A DNA stretch of 64,000 nucleotides from Sophora flavescens. Taxonomy: Eukaryota > Streptophyta > Magnoliopsida > Fabales > Fabaceae. The stretch is from NCBI GenBank assembly GCA_030762895.1, contig CM061069.1, forward strand, positions 22,583,630 through 22,647,629. Reading direction: 5' to 3'. Shown piece after piece: positions 10,019 through 21,411 of the stretch; the stretch's first letter is position 1, and every line of letters begins with the position of its first letter. A program made the position numbers and the translations under genes. Below the pieces are notes generated by a model. That model was given only the letters and a program-made list of their open reading frames with translations. It was not told the DNA's origin and made no database searches.

Positions 10019-11884
10019 GTGCAACACTACTTCGCTACTTCGTTATGCATGTGGATCCAACTATCTCAGGAAGTCAACTTCGGAGTTACATATCCACATT
10101 GGCCATAAAAGCACCAATACCGATAGTTCACCAAATCATGGGTGAATCCCTTGGATAGCTGACGTATCATAACTGGATACGCAACCTCAGGGGCGCACGG
10201 TTCACCAAACCTTGGGTGAACCACCCGAGACTTAGGCCAAATCATCATAACTTGGACGACCTCCCTTATGTTGAACATCCCCCAATAATCAACTTCAACG
10301 TATAAATGCATGAGCAAATGACATACAAAGCAACCACCTCCTTTGCTCGGTCCGATAGGCACCCAAGACTTATCACCATCAACAACAACATCAACATTAA
10401 CGCCTTGGCCAAAAAGCACCAAGGTTCAACTCATCAACGCCTCAATCAAAAAGCATCGAGGGCACTTTGACCAAAAAGAACCAAAGTGTATCAACGTGCG
10501 GTAACCCAAGGGTTCCGACTTAACCAACTTATTATTCTTTGTTATCTTAATTAATCCTTTAATTAAGTTATCTAACTCTTCTTCATTCGATTGATGTATT
10601 ATTGCATTATTTGGGACAACTGGGGTGAAACACCCCTTTATTCCTTTAGTCTCAGATTCTGACCAGCAAGGGGAGCACGAGCGTGCGCACCCCAGCACGG
10701 TCGTGCTGCCACTTAAGTGGAGCACGGTCGTGCTCACTGTCCTACACGACCGTGCTCAATGCGCGGCCTGCCTTCCATAATGCAACTGGGAACATGGACG
10801 TGCTCCCTGTTTAGCACGGTCGTGCTCTTGGGCCAGCCCTACTGTTCTGGGCAGACTCATACGTATTCTTAGAGTCAAAACTCCCTAACACTCTAAAATC
10901 AGATCCTAGGGTCCTTTAACTAATCCAGTTGTCATAAAACCCCACCTCACACTAACAGTTCATGTCTTACGAAGCATTGGGGAATTAACCCCTTAAACCC
11001 TACGTTAAATAAGAGTCCTATTTAAAACTGATTAGGGTCTTATTAACGTGTTCATCATAACAACAACACAGCCTCATCCAATCAACATTCAGCCAGTCAA
11101 TGCATAACAACAACAACATAACGATCATAATCAGATCATGAACAGATTCAACTATTATACATCATTGACGAACAACTTGATAATCATAAACATTGAGCAT
11201 ACCATCAACCAATTAGCAATTATAACAATTAACTCATACAACCAGGCAGATCATGGCATCAACAACAGTCTAGGCATAGTCATACTAAACGTAGCAATAT
11301 CAATAACAATTAATAACAACATATAACGAATATACATTCATAGTAATTAACAACAATAACGGGGTTATGGGGACCCCTCGTCTTACGCTACCCCCTTGCC
11401 TAATGTATACACTATCATTCTTCCCATACCTGGTATGAAGATTCCACAACAAGACACTAAACGACGAACTGGTCACGTTCCCTTAAGCGACTCAGTTAAC
11501 TCTCCAAGCCTTGGTCAAACAAGAACATCAACCAATTAGTTCCCAATTTCAAATAATAGAAAAGGAAACTCAAAGGGGAAGAAACCGTTACCTATATCGA
11601 TCAGCACTGACGAACTAGACGTTCTCACAAGTCTCCAAAACTCCAACAAAGCAATGGGTTTAGAAAAAATAGGGAAGAAAGGGGTTGCTGTCGCACTAGG
11701 GTGGCTGCTGTCGTCAAAATAGGGTTTATGACGTAAACCCTCGATCACTGTCCTACTTATAAAAGCACAGACCCGAGCACGGGCGTGCTTGACTTAGCGC
11801 TTGCGAAGCGTGTCCTGCCATTGAGCACGAGCGTGCTCAACTCTGTCAGCGAGATGCTCACTCACAACGAGCATGGTTGTGCTG
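10019..11884 (+). other. Right part of LTR B with palindromic word cluster
   Basis: Non-coding. At 10020-10430 it matches the reverse complement of 49600-49940. Two clusters (about 10675-10830 and 11769-11882) carry at least eight copies of a near-palindrome such as GAGCACGGTCGTGCTC. No credible gene is present; the short open frames are incidental. Confidence 0.65.
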
Positions 11885-11889
11885 CCAAG

Positions 11890-12697
11890 CTTGGGCAGTA
11901 CGGGGTGGTTCGAAATTCGGCGGCGTTGCCTCCACCACCCCCGGAACCACTAGATACGAACCCATCTCAGGTTCTCAAAATTGGAGCAAACTTGCTGACA
12001 GCCATTGTGAAGGAAGGAGCAGAGATGTGGGTCGAACCTCACCAACCCAGCGGCACCGTCACGGAGTGAAGAGTGCAGGGGGCGGACATGCATGGATGGA
12101 TTTGGGTGGTCCGGAATTCGGCCAGTCCGCCGCCGCCACCAGATTGGTCGGACACCATCCCATTAACAACGGTTAGAGCGTTGTTTTCTGGCGAGCCGTC
12201 GATGTGTAGCATCAGCCATGGATTTCCTTTGTTGCTTCGTATAAACACTAAGAAGGGGAGAAAGTCACAAGCAGGGGCAAAGTTGGAAGGCAACCAAGAT
12301 AGTCCACATGTTAACCTAATGGGCCAGGCCCAATTTTTTGAAAAAACACAGTGGGTTAACATAAGAACACCTGGACATTTATTAGTTGTTCAGATTTTAT
12401 TCATTCTTGGCCCCTTAATCAAAACTCCTTCATTATTCGGCCACAACACAAAATCTTAAGGAATGTTGAGCAAATTATTGATAATATTAGGTCAGAATTG
12501 ATGCAAAAGGGGTCACAACAACATATGATTTTTTCAGTAAGGATTGGAATGGGACAACCATGGGATCCCGGTGGACATTTGGATATGCCTTCAGCAGTCA
12601 AGCCGTCTCAGTTCAAGCAGTGGGACCCAGGAAAATTTATTTTAGGGCCAAATTTTTACAACCTTGAGGACAAGGTTGATTTTGATGGGGTAGGTAA
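11890..12697 (+). pseudogene. Right interior of element A, degenerate tail
   Basis: The plus-strand frame 11890-12069 and the next one (12073-12459) contain VVRNSA-PPPPP units like those left of insertion B. From about 12498 a frame reads GQPWDPGGHLDMPS, then WDPGK, then NLEDKVDFDGVGNV, and runs straight into the 3' LTR. The LEDKV-type ending is familiar from the C-termini of plant gypsy polyproteins. Polymerase and integrase are absent. Confidence 0.5.
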
Positions 12698-13035
12698 TGT
12701 TATGATCATAGAGGCCCAAAGGATGATGACTCATCTAGTTCTAGAATATAATGACTCACCTAATTCTAGAAGGATCTATTATGCATTTAATAGTTTGTTA
12801 TAGTTGGGATAATTAGTGTGTGTTATGGTGTAGTGTCTTAGTATGGGTATGCACCAACCCTATACAAACATTATATGACCTCTTGAATGAATCAACGAAT
12901 GAACAAGCAAATTAGTCCCTTCCCCTCTCTTAATATTTCCTTAGGAGACATCCTGTCCTCGAAACAGAGTTATCATCCCCAAATCCCTCACTAATCACTT
13001 CCCCTTCACCCCCTCCATAATCCCCATTCCTAACA
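12698..13035 (+). repeat. 3' LTR of element A
   Basis: Direct repeat of 1622-1943, starting TGTTATGATC and ending CCTAACA. It is followed by CAGTT, the second half of the duplication. Confidence 0.85.
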
Positions 13036-13570
13036 CAGTTGATGTCAACAAAGTGGATTTGGTCGTTGGACTATCGAGGTGCACTGTGTTTCGGCACATG
13101 ACGTTTTATGAGTCGTGGTACCTCAATCCTAGTCTCCTTTCCAAAATCATGTAGATCTAAAATCTTTTTTATTTCGGATAAATATGCAATCTAGAATTTT
13201 ATCTTCGCTTATCTCAAGTCATTCACATATTCTGGCCTTGTGGAGTAGTAAGAGCTTCATATCTACTGAGATATGAGTCAATAATCTCTTCAAACTACTT
13301 TATGGGTTAGTTTTGGTTGAAGATTATTTATATCTATTGTTTTCTTAATAGATATATTGTCTTATATTTATTCTGGAAGTGTTGCTAAGCTTTTATTCTG
13401 ATGTATTTTTATTATAACAAACTAAAAATTAAAAAAAAATGTATGGTACAACCACATAAAAAAAATAAGGATGCATTTTTTTAAATTGCATTCGGGTTTT
13501 TTATGAACCAGTTTGCACACTTATTGACTAATCCATATCTCAAGTTTAGTCATAGGTAAGTCATCTATAC
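13036..13570. other. Sequence between element A and the hAT element, no gene supported
   Basis: A short frame at about 13041-13153 follows element A, but its upstream continuation across the empty site of A is not convincingly coding. The remainder is AT-rich. The last eight bases (ATCTATAC, 13563-13570) are the hAT target duplication. Confidence 0.4.
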
Positions 13571-13924
13571 CAATGTTTTTAAAATCGGACCGATCATTGA
13601 ACCGAAGAAGGCACTGGTTCAAGGTTCAATGGTTCAACCGCTGTGGAACCAATAATAATTAAATATAAATAATATATTTAATTTTTTAAATATAATATAT
13701 TAAATAATATTAACATAAATTTAAATTCTCATATTATTATTATTTTTTAAACATAAAACATAATTTTAGGTTCAGCTGTACCCACATATGCTCATTTTTG
13801 TTATTATATTACATAACTGTATACTGAGGGAAAAATAAGAAAAAATATATATTTATTCATTGAAACCAAATTTTATAATTTTATATTTTTATAAGTGCAT
13901 AATGTAGATGCAGGTTTAGTTTAC

Positions 13925-14975
13925 ATGTGGGGGGACCGAGCTCAGTCTTCAATCCTCCCTCCTAAAGTTGGAGGATGGATCCTCCTTGTTCCTGGACCCT
14001 TGATTTATTATTTAAAAAAAGGAACGATACATATTCATCCAAGCTTTTTACTTGAAACTTCTTTAGCCGGTTCTATTCGGCCACTATTGGTTTCCCTCAA
14101 CAGCGCTCCCTTCGCCCAGCCACAAACGCCGCCGTCCCTTCGCGCAGCAGATCTGTGAAAGTTCCTTCACGCGAACCAGGTCGGGCCAGTCACCACCGTA
14201 CCCATGAAGAGCTCTTTTGTGTCTGCTGCTTTGAATTTCAACTCTACTGGTCTACAAGCCAAGCAAGAGCTCCACAAAGAAAAAGAGACGGCACGAAGTT
14301 GAGATGTCACAGAGTACTCAGATTGGAAGCCATTTGTTACAATCGAGTATAATGGGCTCGATTCCAGCAAGTCATGCTTCAATTCCTGCAAGATCCTATT
14401 AATAGTTAACTCAATAATAATTAACTTCATTCTCTAACACCTTTCAATTCATAATCATAATTCTATTCTATTTGGCCTTTTCAGTTTCAATATTCACTGG
14501 GATTTTGTTTATTGAGTTTTAGTTAATTGATAAATATTTGGCCATACATAAAGTTTGATTTTTTTTTTTGTTTTGTTTATGCGTCTATCAGTGGTTGGGA
14601 TTTGACTGAGATTTTCCCGTAATTGGTTGATTAGTGTTTTGCTTTTGTGGGGTTTTAGATAAGAGATTGATGGGTAGTAGTGAGTGCATCTAGTTCAAAT
14701 CGTCATGCTATTAATTTATAATGAAGGAGAAACAGAGGGTGGAGTGGCTGATTATGATGTCGAAGAAGAATTGGAAGAAGGAGTTGAAGTAAAAGAGGAG
14801 GGTAGGGTAGGGTGGGGTGGGGTGGGGTGGGGTGGGGATTCAAAGAAAGAGAGAATGTGTGAGAGTAAGGAAAGAGATGTGGTAACCGGATAACTTATTA
14901 TCCTGGGTAAAAAACAAGGAGTATCGATCCTCAATATTAAGGAGGGAGGATTGAAGATTGAGCCAGACTGACTGG
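13925..14975. mobile_element. Inverted-repeat element inside the hAT, class unresolved
   Basis: About 60 bp at 13932-13996 (containing CTTCAATCCTCCCTCCT) is the imperfect inverted repeat of about 14900-14970. Between them lies GC-richer DNA at 14040-14370 that looks exon-like (a Pro/Ser-rich frame at 13895-14158, and an ATG at 14204 opening MKSSFVSAALNFNSTGLQAK), followed by T-rich intron-like sequence. I do not recognise the gene. I could not define a clear target duplication, so the transposon class is open. Confidence 0.5.
14800..14837 (+). repeat. G-rich tract with quadruplex potential
   Basis: GGGTAGGGT is followed by five GGGGT units in tandem. At least six G-runs of three or more lie within 40 bases, enough for an intramolecular G-quadruplex. 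Confidence 0.75.
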
Positions 14976-15387
14976 ACTTTAGGCCCATTATCTAATTATC
15001 TACACACAAAAGGAAAGTTGAACCCTAATTTTCTCTTTCTATTCACTGCCACCGCCCCCATCCCCTCTCACTCTTCTTTCTATTCACAGCTTTCTTTCTT
15101 TTTGGTTTGACACCCACACGTCGCTGATGTTGCTGGCCGTCGCTTGTCGCCGCTCGTCTGAAAAGGTGGCTTGCTGGTCGCTTGTCGACTCCGTTCATGA
15201 GAGAAGGGAAAGGTGAGTTGTTGTTCAGGACTCTGATGGGAGAAGAAAAGGGACTTTGATGGGAGAAAAGAGAAGAACCTGTGAAAGACACCATCTTACC
15301 CCTTTAAAAAAATCTAAATTATGCAAATCGGTTCCCGATCCAATCGGTTGGACCGATCGATCCGGTTTTGATCACACCGATCTATAC

Positions 15388-15768
15388 ACATAGACTAGGA
15401 GATTTACAAGGATGATATTTAAACCTAGGACGATGGTCGACCAACAAAACCTATTGTGAACTTAATTTACATTGGGCTAGTAAATTGCTGGCTTAGGCTA
15501 GCCTTCTACTAGCTGTAGGTTATTTAGACCATCTTGCTAGCCTACATTTGCATTTTTCATTCTTATTCAAATAATTTATTTGATTATATTTTTTTTCCAT
15601 GAGTAGTTTTATTGGTAAAATTTCTACGAAGTATTGGCATACACATAAAAGCCTACATACATGAATGCATACACACTACATCTGGGAGGGGAGGTAACAT
15701 TGAGCTTTAGTCATATTGCAATTGGGTGAAAGAAAGATATGTGTAATGACAACTATGAATTTTATAGT
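15388..15768. other. Non-coding flank before element G
   Basis: AT-rich sequence without a supported gene. It includes TGACAACTATGAATTTTATAGTTGTCA, an inverted repeat straddling the insertion site of G. ATAGT at 15764-15768 is the duplication of element G. Confidence 0.45.
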
Positions 15769-16004
15769 TGTCAAAGTATTTAGTACAGTTAGATCAGTTA
15801 ATTAACAATTAGTTATTCTATTATTCAGTTATTGTAATCAGTTAGGTGGTTGGTTATCCTTGTAACTTAAGCTTGTATATAAAGCTAATTGTAGCTAAAT
15901 TGTATCATTTAATTTATTCAGTAATGAGAAATCATTTTCTCTCATTATCTTCCCTCTTCTTTGCAAATTCTCTTTGTACTTCACTATGATTCTTACTTTT
16001 CACA
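15769..16004 (+). repeat. 5' LTR of element G
   Basis: 236 bp with TG...CA ends and the TATA box TATATAAA at 15876-15883. Its last part matches 50433-50479 and 53488-53549, the pieces of the 3' LTR left around the CACTA insertion. Confidence 0.85.
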
Positions 16005-16017
16005 TGGTATCATGAGC
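16005..16017 (+). other. Primer-binding site of element G (tRNA-Met type)
   Basis: TGGTATCATGAGC directly abuts the LTR. It differs slightly from the copia consensus TGGTATCAGAGC, which pairs with initiator tRNA-Met. Confidence 0.8.
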
Positions 16018-16309
16018 TATTTTCTTGGGTAGCCTTTGGGTATACGATTCGAGTTGTTGGTTCAATTGCTGATTTATTCATCACCTTAGGGTGTTCGATT
16101 CTGGTTTTGCACCTCACTATGTTCTTCTCTGGTTTTATCACCACACGGTGTTCTTCATAACCTCATGGTGTTCATCCTCCTCATTCATCACCTTACAGTG
16201 ATCATAATTATGATTCTCCACCTCACGATGTTCGATTTGTTCTGATTCTCCACCTCACGATGTTAAATTTCTTGATTTCTTGCAATTTTTGCTGGTTCAC
16301 TAATTCTTG

Positions 16310-16722
16310 ATGGCGAACCCTAATCCCAATCCAATCGCTAATCCAACGAGTCCCTACTACATGAATCCAAATAAGAACATAGGAACATCAATGGTGATGC
16401 CAATTCTTAGTGGAAGCAATTTCCGATCGTGGTCAAGAGCAATGACCTTATCTCTGAAAATGAAGAATAAGTTTGGGTTCATTGATGTTACTCTTCCAAA
16501 CTAGAGCCAATGAGTGCCAACTTTGTTCCATGGGATCGTTGCAAAACCATGGTGATTTCCTGGCTCATTCACTCTTTAGATCCATCTATCATTCCAACCA
16601 TTCTATTGATGGACATTGCCCTGGAAATTTGGAATGATCTGCAAAGAAAGTACTATCAAAAGGATGTGTTCAGAATTTTAGATCCGGAAAAAGAGATTTA
16701 TACTTTTAAGCAAGGTCATCTT
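16310..16722 (+). pseudogene. Copia gag of G, N-terminal part
   Basis: The ATG at 16310 opens a frame with PNPIANPTSPYYMNPNKNIG, then a UBN2/copia gag core (LSGSNFRSWSRAMTLSLKMK, NKFGFIDVTLPN). After a stop near 16502-16510 it goes on with WDRCKTMVISWLIHSLDPSI, EIWNDLQRKYYQKD and YTFKQGHL. It stops at the insertion point of H (duplication ATCTT) and resumes at 46959. The same order is seen in the intact gag of element L, which confirms the family. Confidence 0.8.
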
Positions 16723-17174
16723 TGTAACATCTATGTTTTAAGACATCGTTTATGTGTTTAAGATGCATGTTTAAGTGTTTGGAAGCTTGTTTGAAAAAGT
16801 ACGCGATTGATTGACCTTTAAACGAACGAATGCACGAATTAGGGTTTCCTGGTCAGGCTGGCACGATCGAGCACCTGGGGGCCAACGCTTGAGCGCCCAA
16901 ATTGCTTAGTGGCAGAACACATGTTAAACGCAGGGGAGCACATGACACATGTCAGAAGTCTTCGACGCGAAGTAGTTGACTTTGGTCAACGCTCGAGTGT
17001 TGGTATGGTCACGCTTGAGCGCCCGGACGCTTGAGGTTTGGACATCTCCACGCTCGAGCGCTAGAAGCAGAAATGAGAAAAAAATGACGCAAAGTTTAAA
17101 TGGTAACTTAAGTTACCTTCAAAAACTAAAGTGCAGAAGACATAAAGTACAGAGGAAGAAGAAGAGAGGGTCAG

Positions 17175-20100
17175 TGTAACACCCCGATTTTCGCTGCTTC
17201 GTAATATCGGTAATAAATATATAAACATATATATTTTTATCCGAGACTTATAAAATGATTTTGGATTAAACAAGTTCATTTCCATTTTATACTTATTTTC
17301 ATAAGTTACGGGGGAAGTTTGTGGGTTGAAAATTGAGGCGGAAACCTAGTCTGCCGTTTTTGTGTTTTCCCGACAAGAAAAAGTTTACTGCTCAGAAGAC
17401 CTAATTTTAAGTTGTGAACGAGATGAAAAATGTTTTTATCGTATTTGCTACGATACTGGAAGTTTTGAAAATTTTGGTAAAAAAATAAAATAATTTACGT
17501 TTTACGGGCGAAATACGTAATCGGGTAGACGACGGAGTGGATTTCGGAGTTTCCAAGAGCAGATAAAGAGTTTATATTAGGATTTTGAGATGATTCAAGG
17601 GGATGAATCACATTTCTAAGTTTAGAAGGTTTTTCAGGGTTAAAGTGAAAATTTGGGAATTTTACGCTTTAGTCCCTGAATTTTCTGTTAATTACCCTTT
17701 TGTCCCTGAGTTAGTTTCTAAGTTTTTTCAAGTGAATTGGGCTAGAATCCTTGTTCCAAATTCATAGAGGACCGTGGCTTTGAGGCCCAACTTCCTTACC
17801 CATGACTTAAGTTTCATAAAGCCCATTTGAAGCCATATAAGTTTCCTATGTCAACATAAGCTTTAAGCCTTTTTGGTGGGCCCCACAAAGATGAATTCAA
17901 GCCCAAATTTATGAAGCCCATGTGCAGGCCCAATATGGAGTGGGGGGCTGCCTTAGTTTGGAAGAATCAAGATGATTCTTGAAATTTCCACACAATTCCA
18001 CACAATTCCACCATATTCTCCAAGATTCTACTACATTCTACTAAGTTCTCAAGTTTTCTCCATCCTTCTAGGTTTTTTCCAAAAAGTTTGAAGAAAAATC
18101 AGTTAAGATGAGTAAAGATAAGACCACATTTAATGTGGCACATGGCCATCATGTCAAACTATTGACAATTTGCAAACTAGTCCTTAAACTTCTGGAATCT
18201 TTGCAAAATGGTCCCTATGAGTTATTTGCACTTAAATCCTTTGAAAAGCCACCTCCTTTCTACTTAGTCCTCAAAAGTGGCGCAGCCCACATGCCTATAA
18301 ATACCCTTCCTCACCTTTCACTTAGTTTCTATTGCCTTTTGTTCAAAAACCTAAAGTTCATAAGTCTTTGAATGTCAAGTTTGTGAAGAAAGTGCTTGGA
18401 TCTTCACTTGTTTTTGATCTCCAAGAGGTGAATCCTATTCTTCTTCTCTAATCATGTCTATGTTCTTCAATCAATTTCTTGATTCAAAGTTTATATCATA
18501 GTTGTTCATCACTTTTAAGTTTCTAGATCTAGAACTTTGAAAATTCATAACTAATTCTAGAAAAATCCTTTTGACATGAAACCAATTGGTATGATCTTAT
18601 AATCATCTCTATTTTCATCATCTAGAAGCATATGATCATGATAAATTTCTTTCTCTAATTTCTGGACTTGGCCGAAACCCTAGTTCTTGGAACTAGATGA
18701 GTTTTGTTCAAAGTTTTCCTTAATGATCTTGTTAATCAAACTCTTAGTATGTATGTCTTATAAATCCAAGTTGGTTTATTAAACTAAGAACCCTAGCCCT
18801 ATAAACATGTTAAGGCCGAAGCTATGTATAAAAGAGTTAGGAAGCTTTGAGTTTTAAACTTAGTGGTTTAGTCACTAATCTATGATTTAGGTTAATTAAG
18901 GACCATTAATCTATGACTTAATCATGATTAGCAATTTTAAGGATTTTGAACCCTAAAAGTCAGCCCTTGGCCGAAACCTAACCCTCATGAGTTAAGTATG
19001 TTGTGGTTTGATTTGATTGCAATTTGTTTGAAGGAATCAATCGGGTTGGTTTGACCTAAAGCCGATGGAGGAAATCGGATTAAATCGGGAGGTTGTTTGA
19101 AAACGTTAGTTGAGTCTTCAAGAGGTAAGGGGAGCTTACCTGAGGGATTTTCTCTATAACCATTTGCTTTTAGTGTGGCTTATATGATTTATATGTGGTT
19201 TGTGATTAATTGTTTATGTTGTTTATGATGTGTTGATTTTCTGTGTATCGGTGATTGATCTGCTCTGAATTATCTGTAGTAGTATATTATGTTGTTATGA
19301 TGCATGATCTGCCTGGGGATATAATTATGATGATGTTGATTATGTTGTTGAATGTTGAATGTTGTTTGAGAGGCCTGACAGTGGTCAGTGCACAACCGAT
19401 TAATGAGATAAAAGATTTAATAAGCTGTGAAAGTTATATTCAACGTTTTATGGGGAATGTTGGAATATGGTAGTAGAGGAAAATATGATTTTGGAAAAAT
19501 AATGAGTTTTGAGAAATATTATTAGTTTAATGATTTATTAGTGTAAAAGAAGTCTATGAGTCACGGTGAGAGCGTAACCGTGAAATTTGTTTTTGTACTG
19601 CTGATTTTTACGCAAGAAATTATGAAATATTATAAAAAGTGATTTTGTGAAATTGATATTCGAAAAGGCCTTATTTATTATATATGAAAGTTATTTTAGA
19701 AGAAATGTCAAAGTTTGACTTAAAGACGTTTTCTTTGAAAATGCTAAACGACGGCAAGTTTCGAAATTATTTACTAAAAGAGTTTAAAAACAGCAGTACT
19801 TAAGTTGAAAAGAGATTTAATCTGAATCGATTTATTAGATTTGAAGTTTCAATAAAAAGAAGTTGTTGATGATTTGACGTTATTTTGGAAAAAAATGTGT
19901 TTCCAAAGGAAAAGTGGATTTTTTTATGAATTGACGTTTTATAAACGAATTTCAAGTAGAAAGAATTTTCGGTAAATGAGTTTTACTTAATGATGTAAAA
20001 GAGATGAAAGAGGTAAAACGAAGTAACAGATGTAAAACGATGAAAAAGATATAGAAAGATGTAAAAGGATGTAAAACGATGTAAAAGATGTAAAACGATG

Positions 20101-21406
20101 CAAAAGATGTAAAACGATGTAAAAGATGTAATATGATGTAAAAGATGTAAGACGATGTAAACGATGTAAAAAGATGTAATATGATGTAAAAGATGTAAGA
20201 CGACGTAAAAGATGTAAAAGATGTAATACGATGTGAAAGATGTAAAACGATGGTAAAAGATGTAAAAGATATAGGACTTAATAACCGAGACGTCGGGGTA
20301 TTAAGGTTAGTTATGTTGTAAGCTGGATATATTTAAAGAAGTTAAAACGTTTTAAGTTGTTTTCTACTACCACGAACCTAAGACTGATTGCAAGGTCTAG
20401 GGGTTTCGTGATTGAGCACTCGGACTTTGAGGTCCTGTGTTGTTAATAAAAGATGTAAAGATGTTTCAAAAGATGTTAAGTCGTAAGCTTTTGAGAGCTT
20501 TGACAAATAAAGATATAGCACAAAGAAAAGTGTTGAGAACAAAATGTTTTCTTGCATGCATTTGGCAGACGTGCCATGATTAAACGAGGGATTACCTTGC
20601 GGCGTCAGGGTATATCGTACAAAGATGTTCTCATTGTGCCCGGGGTTTGGACAATGAGGCCCCATCTCCGAGTGTTATCACTATGCCACGATGTTGGACA
20701 GTGTGCGATGGGCGTGCCTGTGGCTGTATGCCTGTGGCAATTGAGTCTGATCAACTCATCACGATGTTTACGAGGTTGGAGATATCTCATGAGATTAGGT
20801 ATGAATGTTTAGATGATGTATTGAAGTGTTCATGCATAGTTTTCCAATGATGATGTTTGGGGTGTGAAACCCATTGATAAACGAGATATTATGATATGAA
20901 TGAGTATGTTGTTATAGACATGTATATGTGTATGTGCCTTCTTTTGTGTTGCGCATTTAGTTATGGTGATGAATCCATATATTGGCGTCTCACCCTTACA
21001 AACATATCAGAATCGTACGAGGGGTATGGTATCTACAAGGAGATGAAGGCTGTCTAGTTCGAGGCATCTTTATTCTTGTTTTTAAGGGGTGTAGTGTTTG
21101 TTAGTTACGACCAGCGTGGGTACGATTATGTTATATTATGTTGTTAGAATTAAGCTGATGATGTTTTATGTGAGAAAACATATGAGGTAGTATAGTTAGA
21201 GGACTTATATACATTATGTATTTAAGTGGGACTTGATACGTTGTTGTGGTTATGAGGTTAAAATAAGGAGGAAAAGGAAAATTTTTATCACCATATTTTG
21301 AAGAGATAACCGTTGAGAAAACATGATTTTCCGAAAGCAACCAGCAAATTAAGTTTTATTTCCGCAAACGGGTAACCATGTGATGACCCGAGATTAGGGT
21401 GTCGCA
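17175..21406 (+). mobile_element. 4.2-kb solo LTR I (gypsy type)
   Basis: It starts TGTAACACCCCG and ends GGGTGTCGCA, giving near-inverted termini. GTCAG is duplicated on both sides (17170-17174, 21407-21411). There is no gene, primer site or second copy of the start inside, so a single very long LTR is the simplest reading. It includes a minisatellite at about 19991-20272. Short open frames inside look incidental. Confidence 0.75.
19991..20272 (+). repeat. GATGTAAAA minisatellite within LTR I
   Basis: About 25 tandem units of 10-11 bp with consensus GATGTAAAAC/G or GATGTAAAA, with variants such as GATGTAATAT and GATGTAAGAC. Confidence 0.9.
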
Positions 21407-21411
21407 GTCAG

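Larger units (their letters stand above)
2846..11884 (+). mobile_element. Long LTR (probable solo LTR) B, split by element M
   Basis: B starts TGTGACACCC at 2846. CCAAG lies before it (2841-2845) and again after it (11885-11889), so CCAAG is the target-site duplication. Once element M (3371-10018) and its GTGCA duplication are removed, about 2.4 kb remains, with no open reading frame and no internal repeat, which fits a solo LTR. A second diverged copy lies in reverse orientation at about 49560-50427; it is continuous across the point where M sits in B, which confirms that M is a later insertion. The last bases (GTGCTG) do not give the usual CA end. Confidence 0.7.
1622..13035 (+). mobile_element. 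Gypsy-like LTR element A, non-autonomous, host of nested insertions
   Basis: Two direct repeats of about 325-340 bp (1622-1943 and 12698-13035) begin TGTGATGATC/TGTTATGATC and end CTAACA. They are flanked by TAGTT and CAGTT, a 5-bp duplication with one change. A primer-binding-like sequence, TTGGTGCTTTCGTCGAGC, follows the left LTR directly. The interior left after removing insertion B is 1944-2845 plus 11890-12697. It carries a gag-like leader and a 3' tail resembling gypsy termini (NLEDKVDFDGVGNV just before the right LTR). No protease, reverse transcriptase or integrase remains, so it must have moved in trans or been deleted. Confidence 0.8.
13571..15379. mobile_element. hAT-like non-autonomous DNA transposon
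   Basis: The ends are imperfect inverted repeats: CAATGTTTTTAAAATCGG at the left, and CGGTGTGATCAAAACCGG reading in from the right. An exact 8-bp duplication ATCTATAC flanks it (13563-13570 and 15380-15387). CA-start termini and 8-bp duplications are characteristic of hAT elements. No transposase is seen. The interior is mainly a second inverted-repeat element. Confidence 0.8.

Noticed and set aside
13895..14158. 87-residue frame as a stand-alone gene
   Set aside because: Its first half is the inverted repeat of the inner transposon; only the later part is exon-like, so it is described with that element.
14684..14988. Open frames with Gly/Val or Pro/His repeats on both strands
   Set aside because: They follow from the GGGGT tract and AG-rich DNA and have no family resemblance.
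19991..20272. Possible CRISPR-like or satellite array
   Set aside because: Units of 10-11 bp without spacers; it is a simple minisatellite, and CRISPR is not expected in a plant nucleus.
20552..20850. Overlapping plus frames in LTR I, one with several Cys/Met residues
   Set aside because: Overlap of three frames on both strands, no domain resemblance, and location inside a solo LTR argue against a gene.
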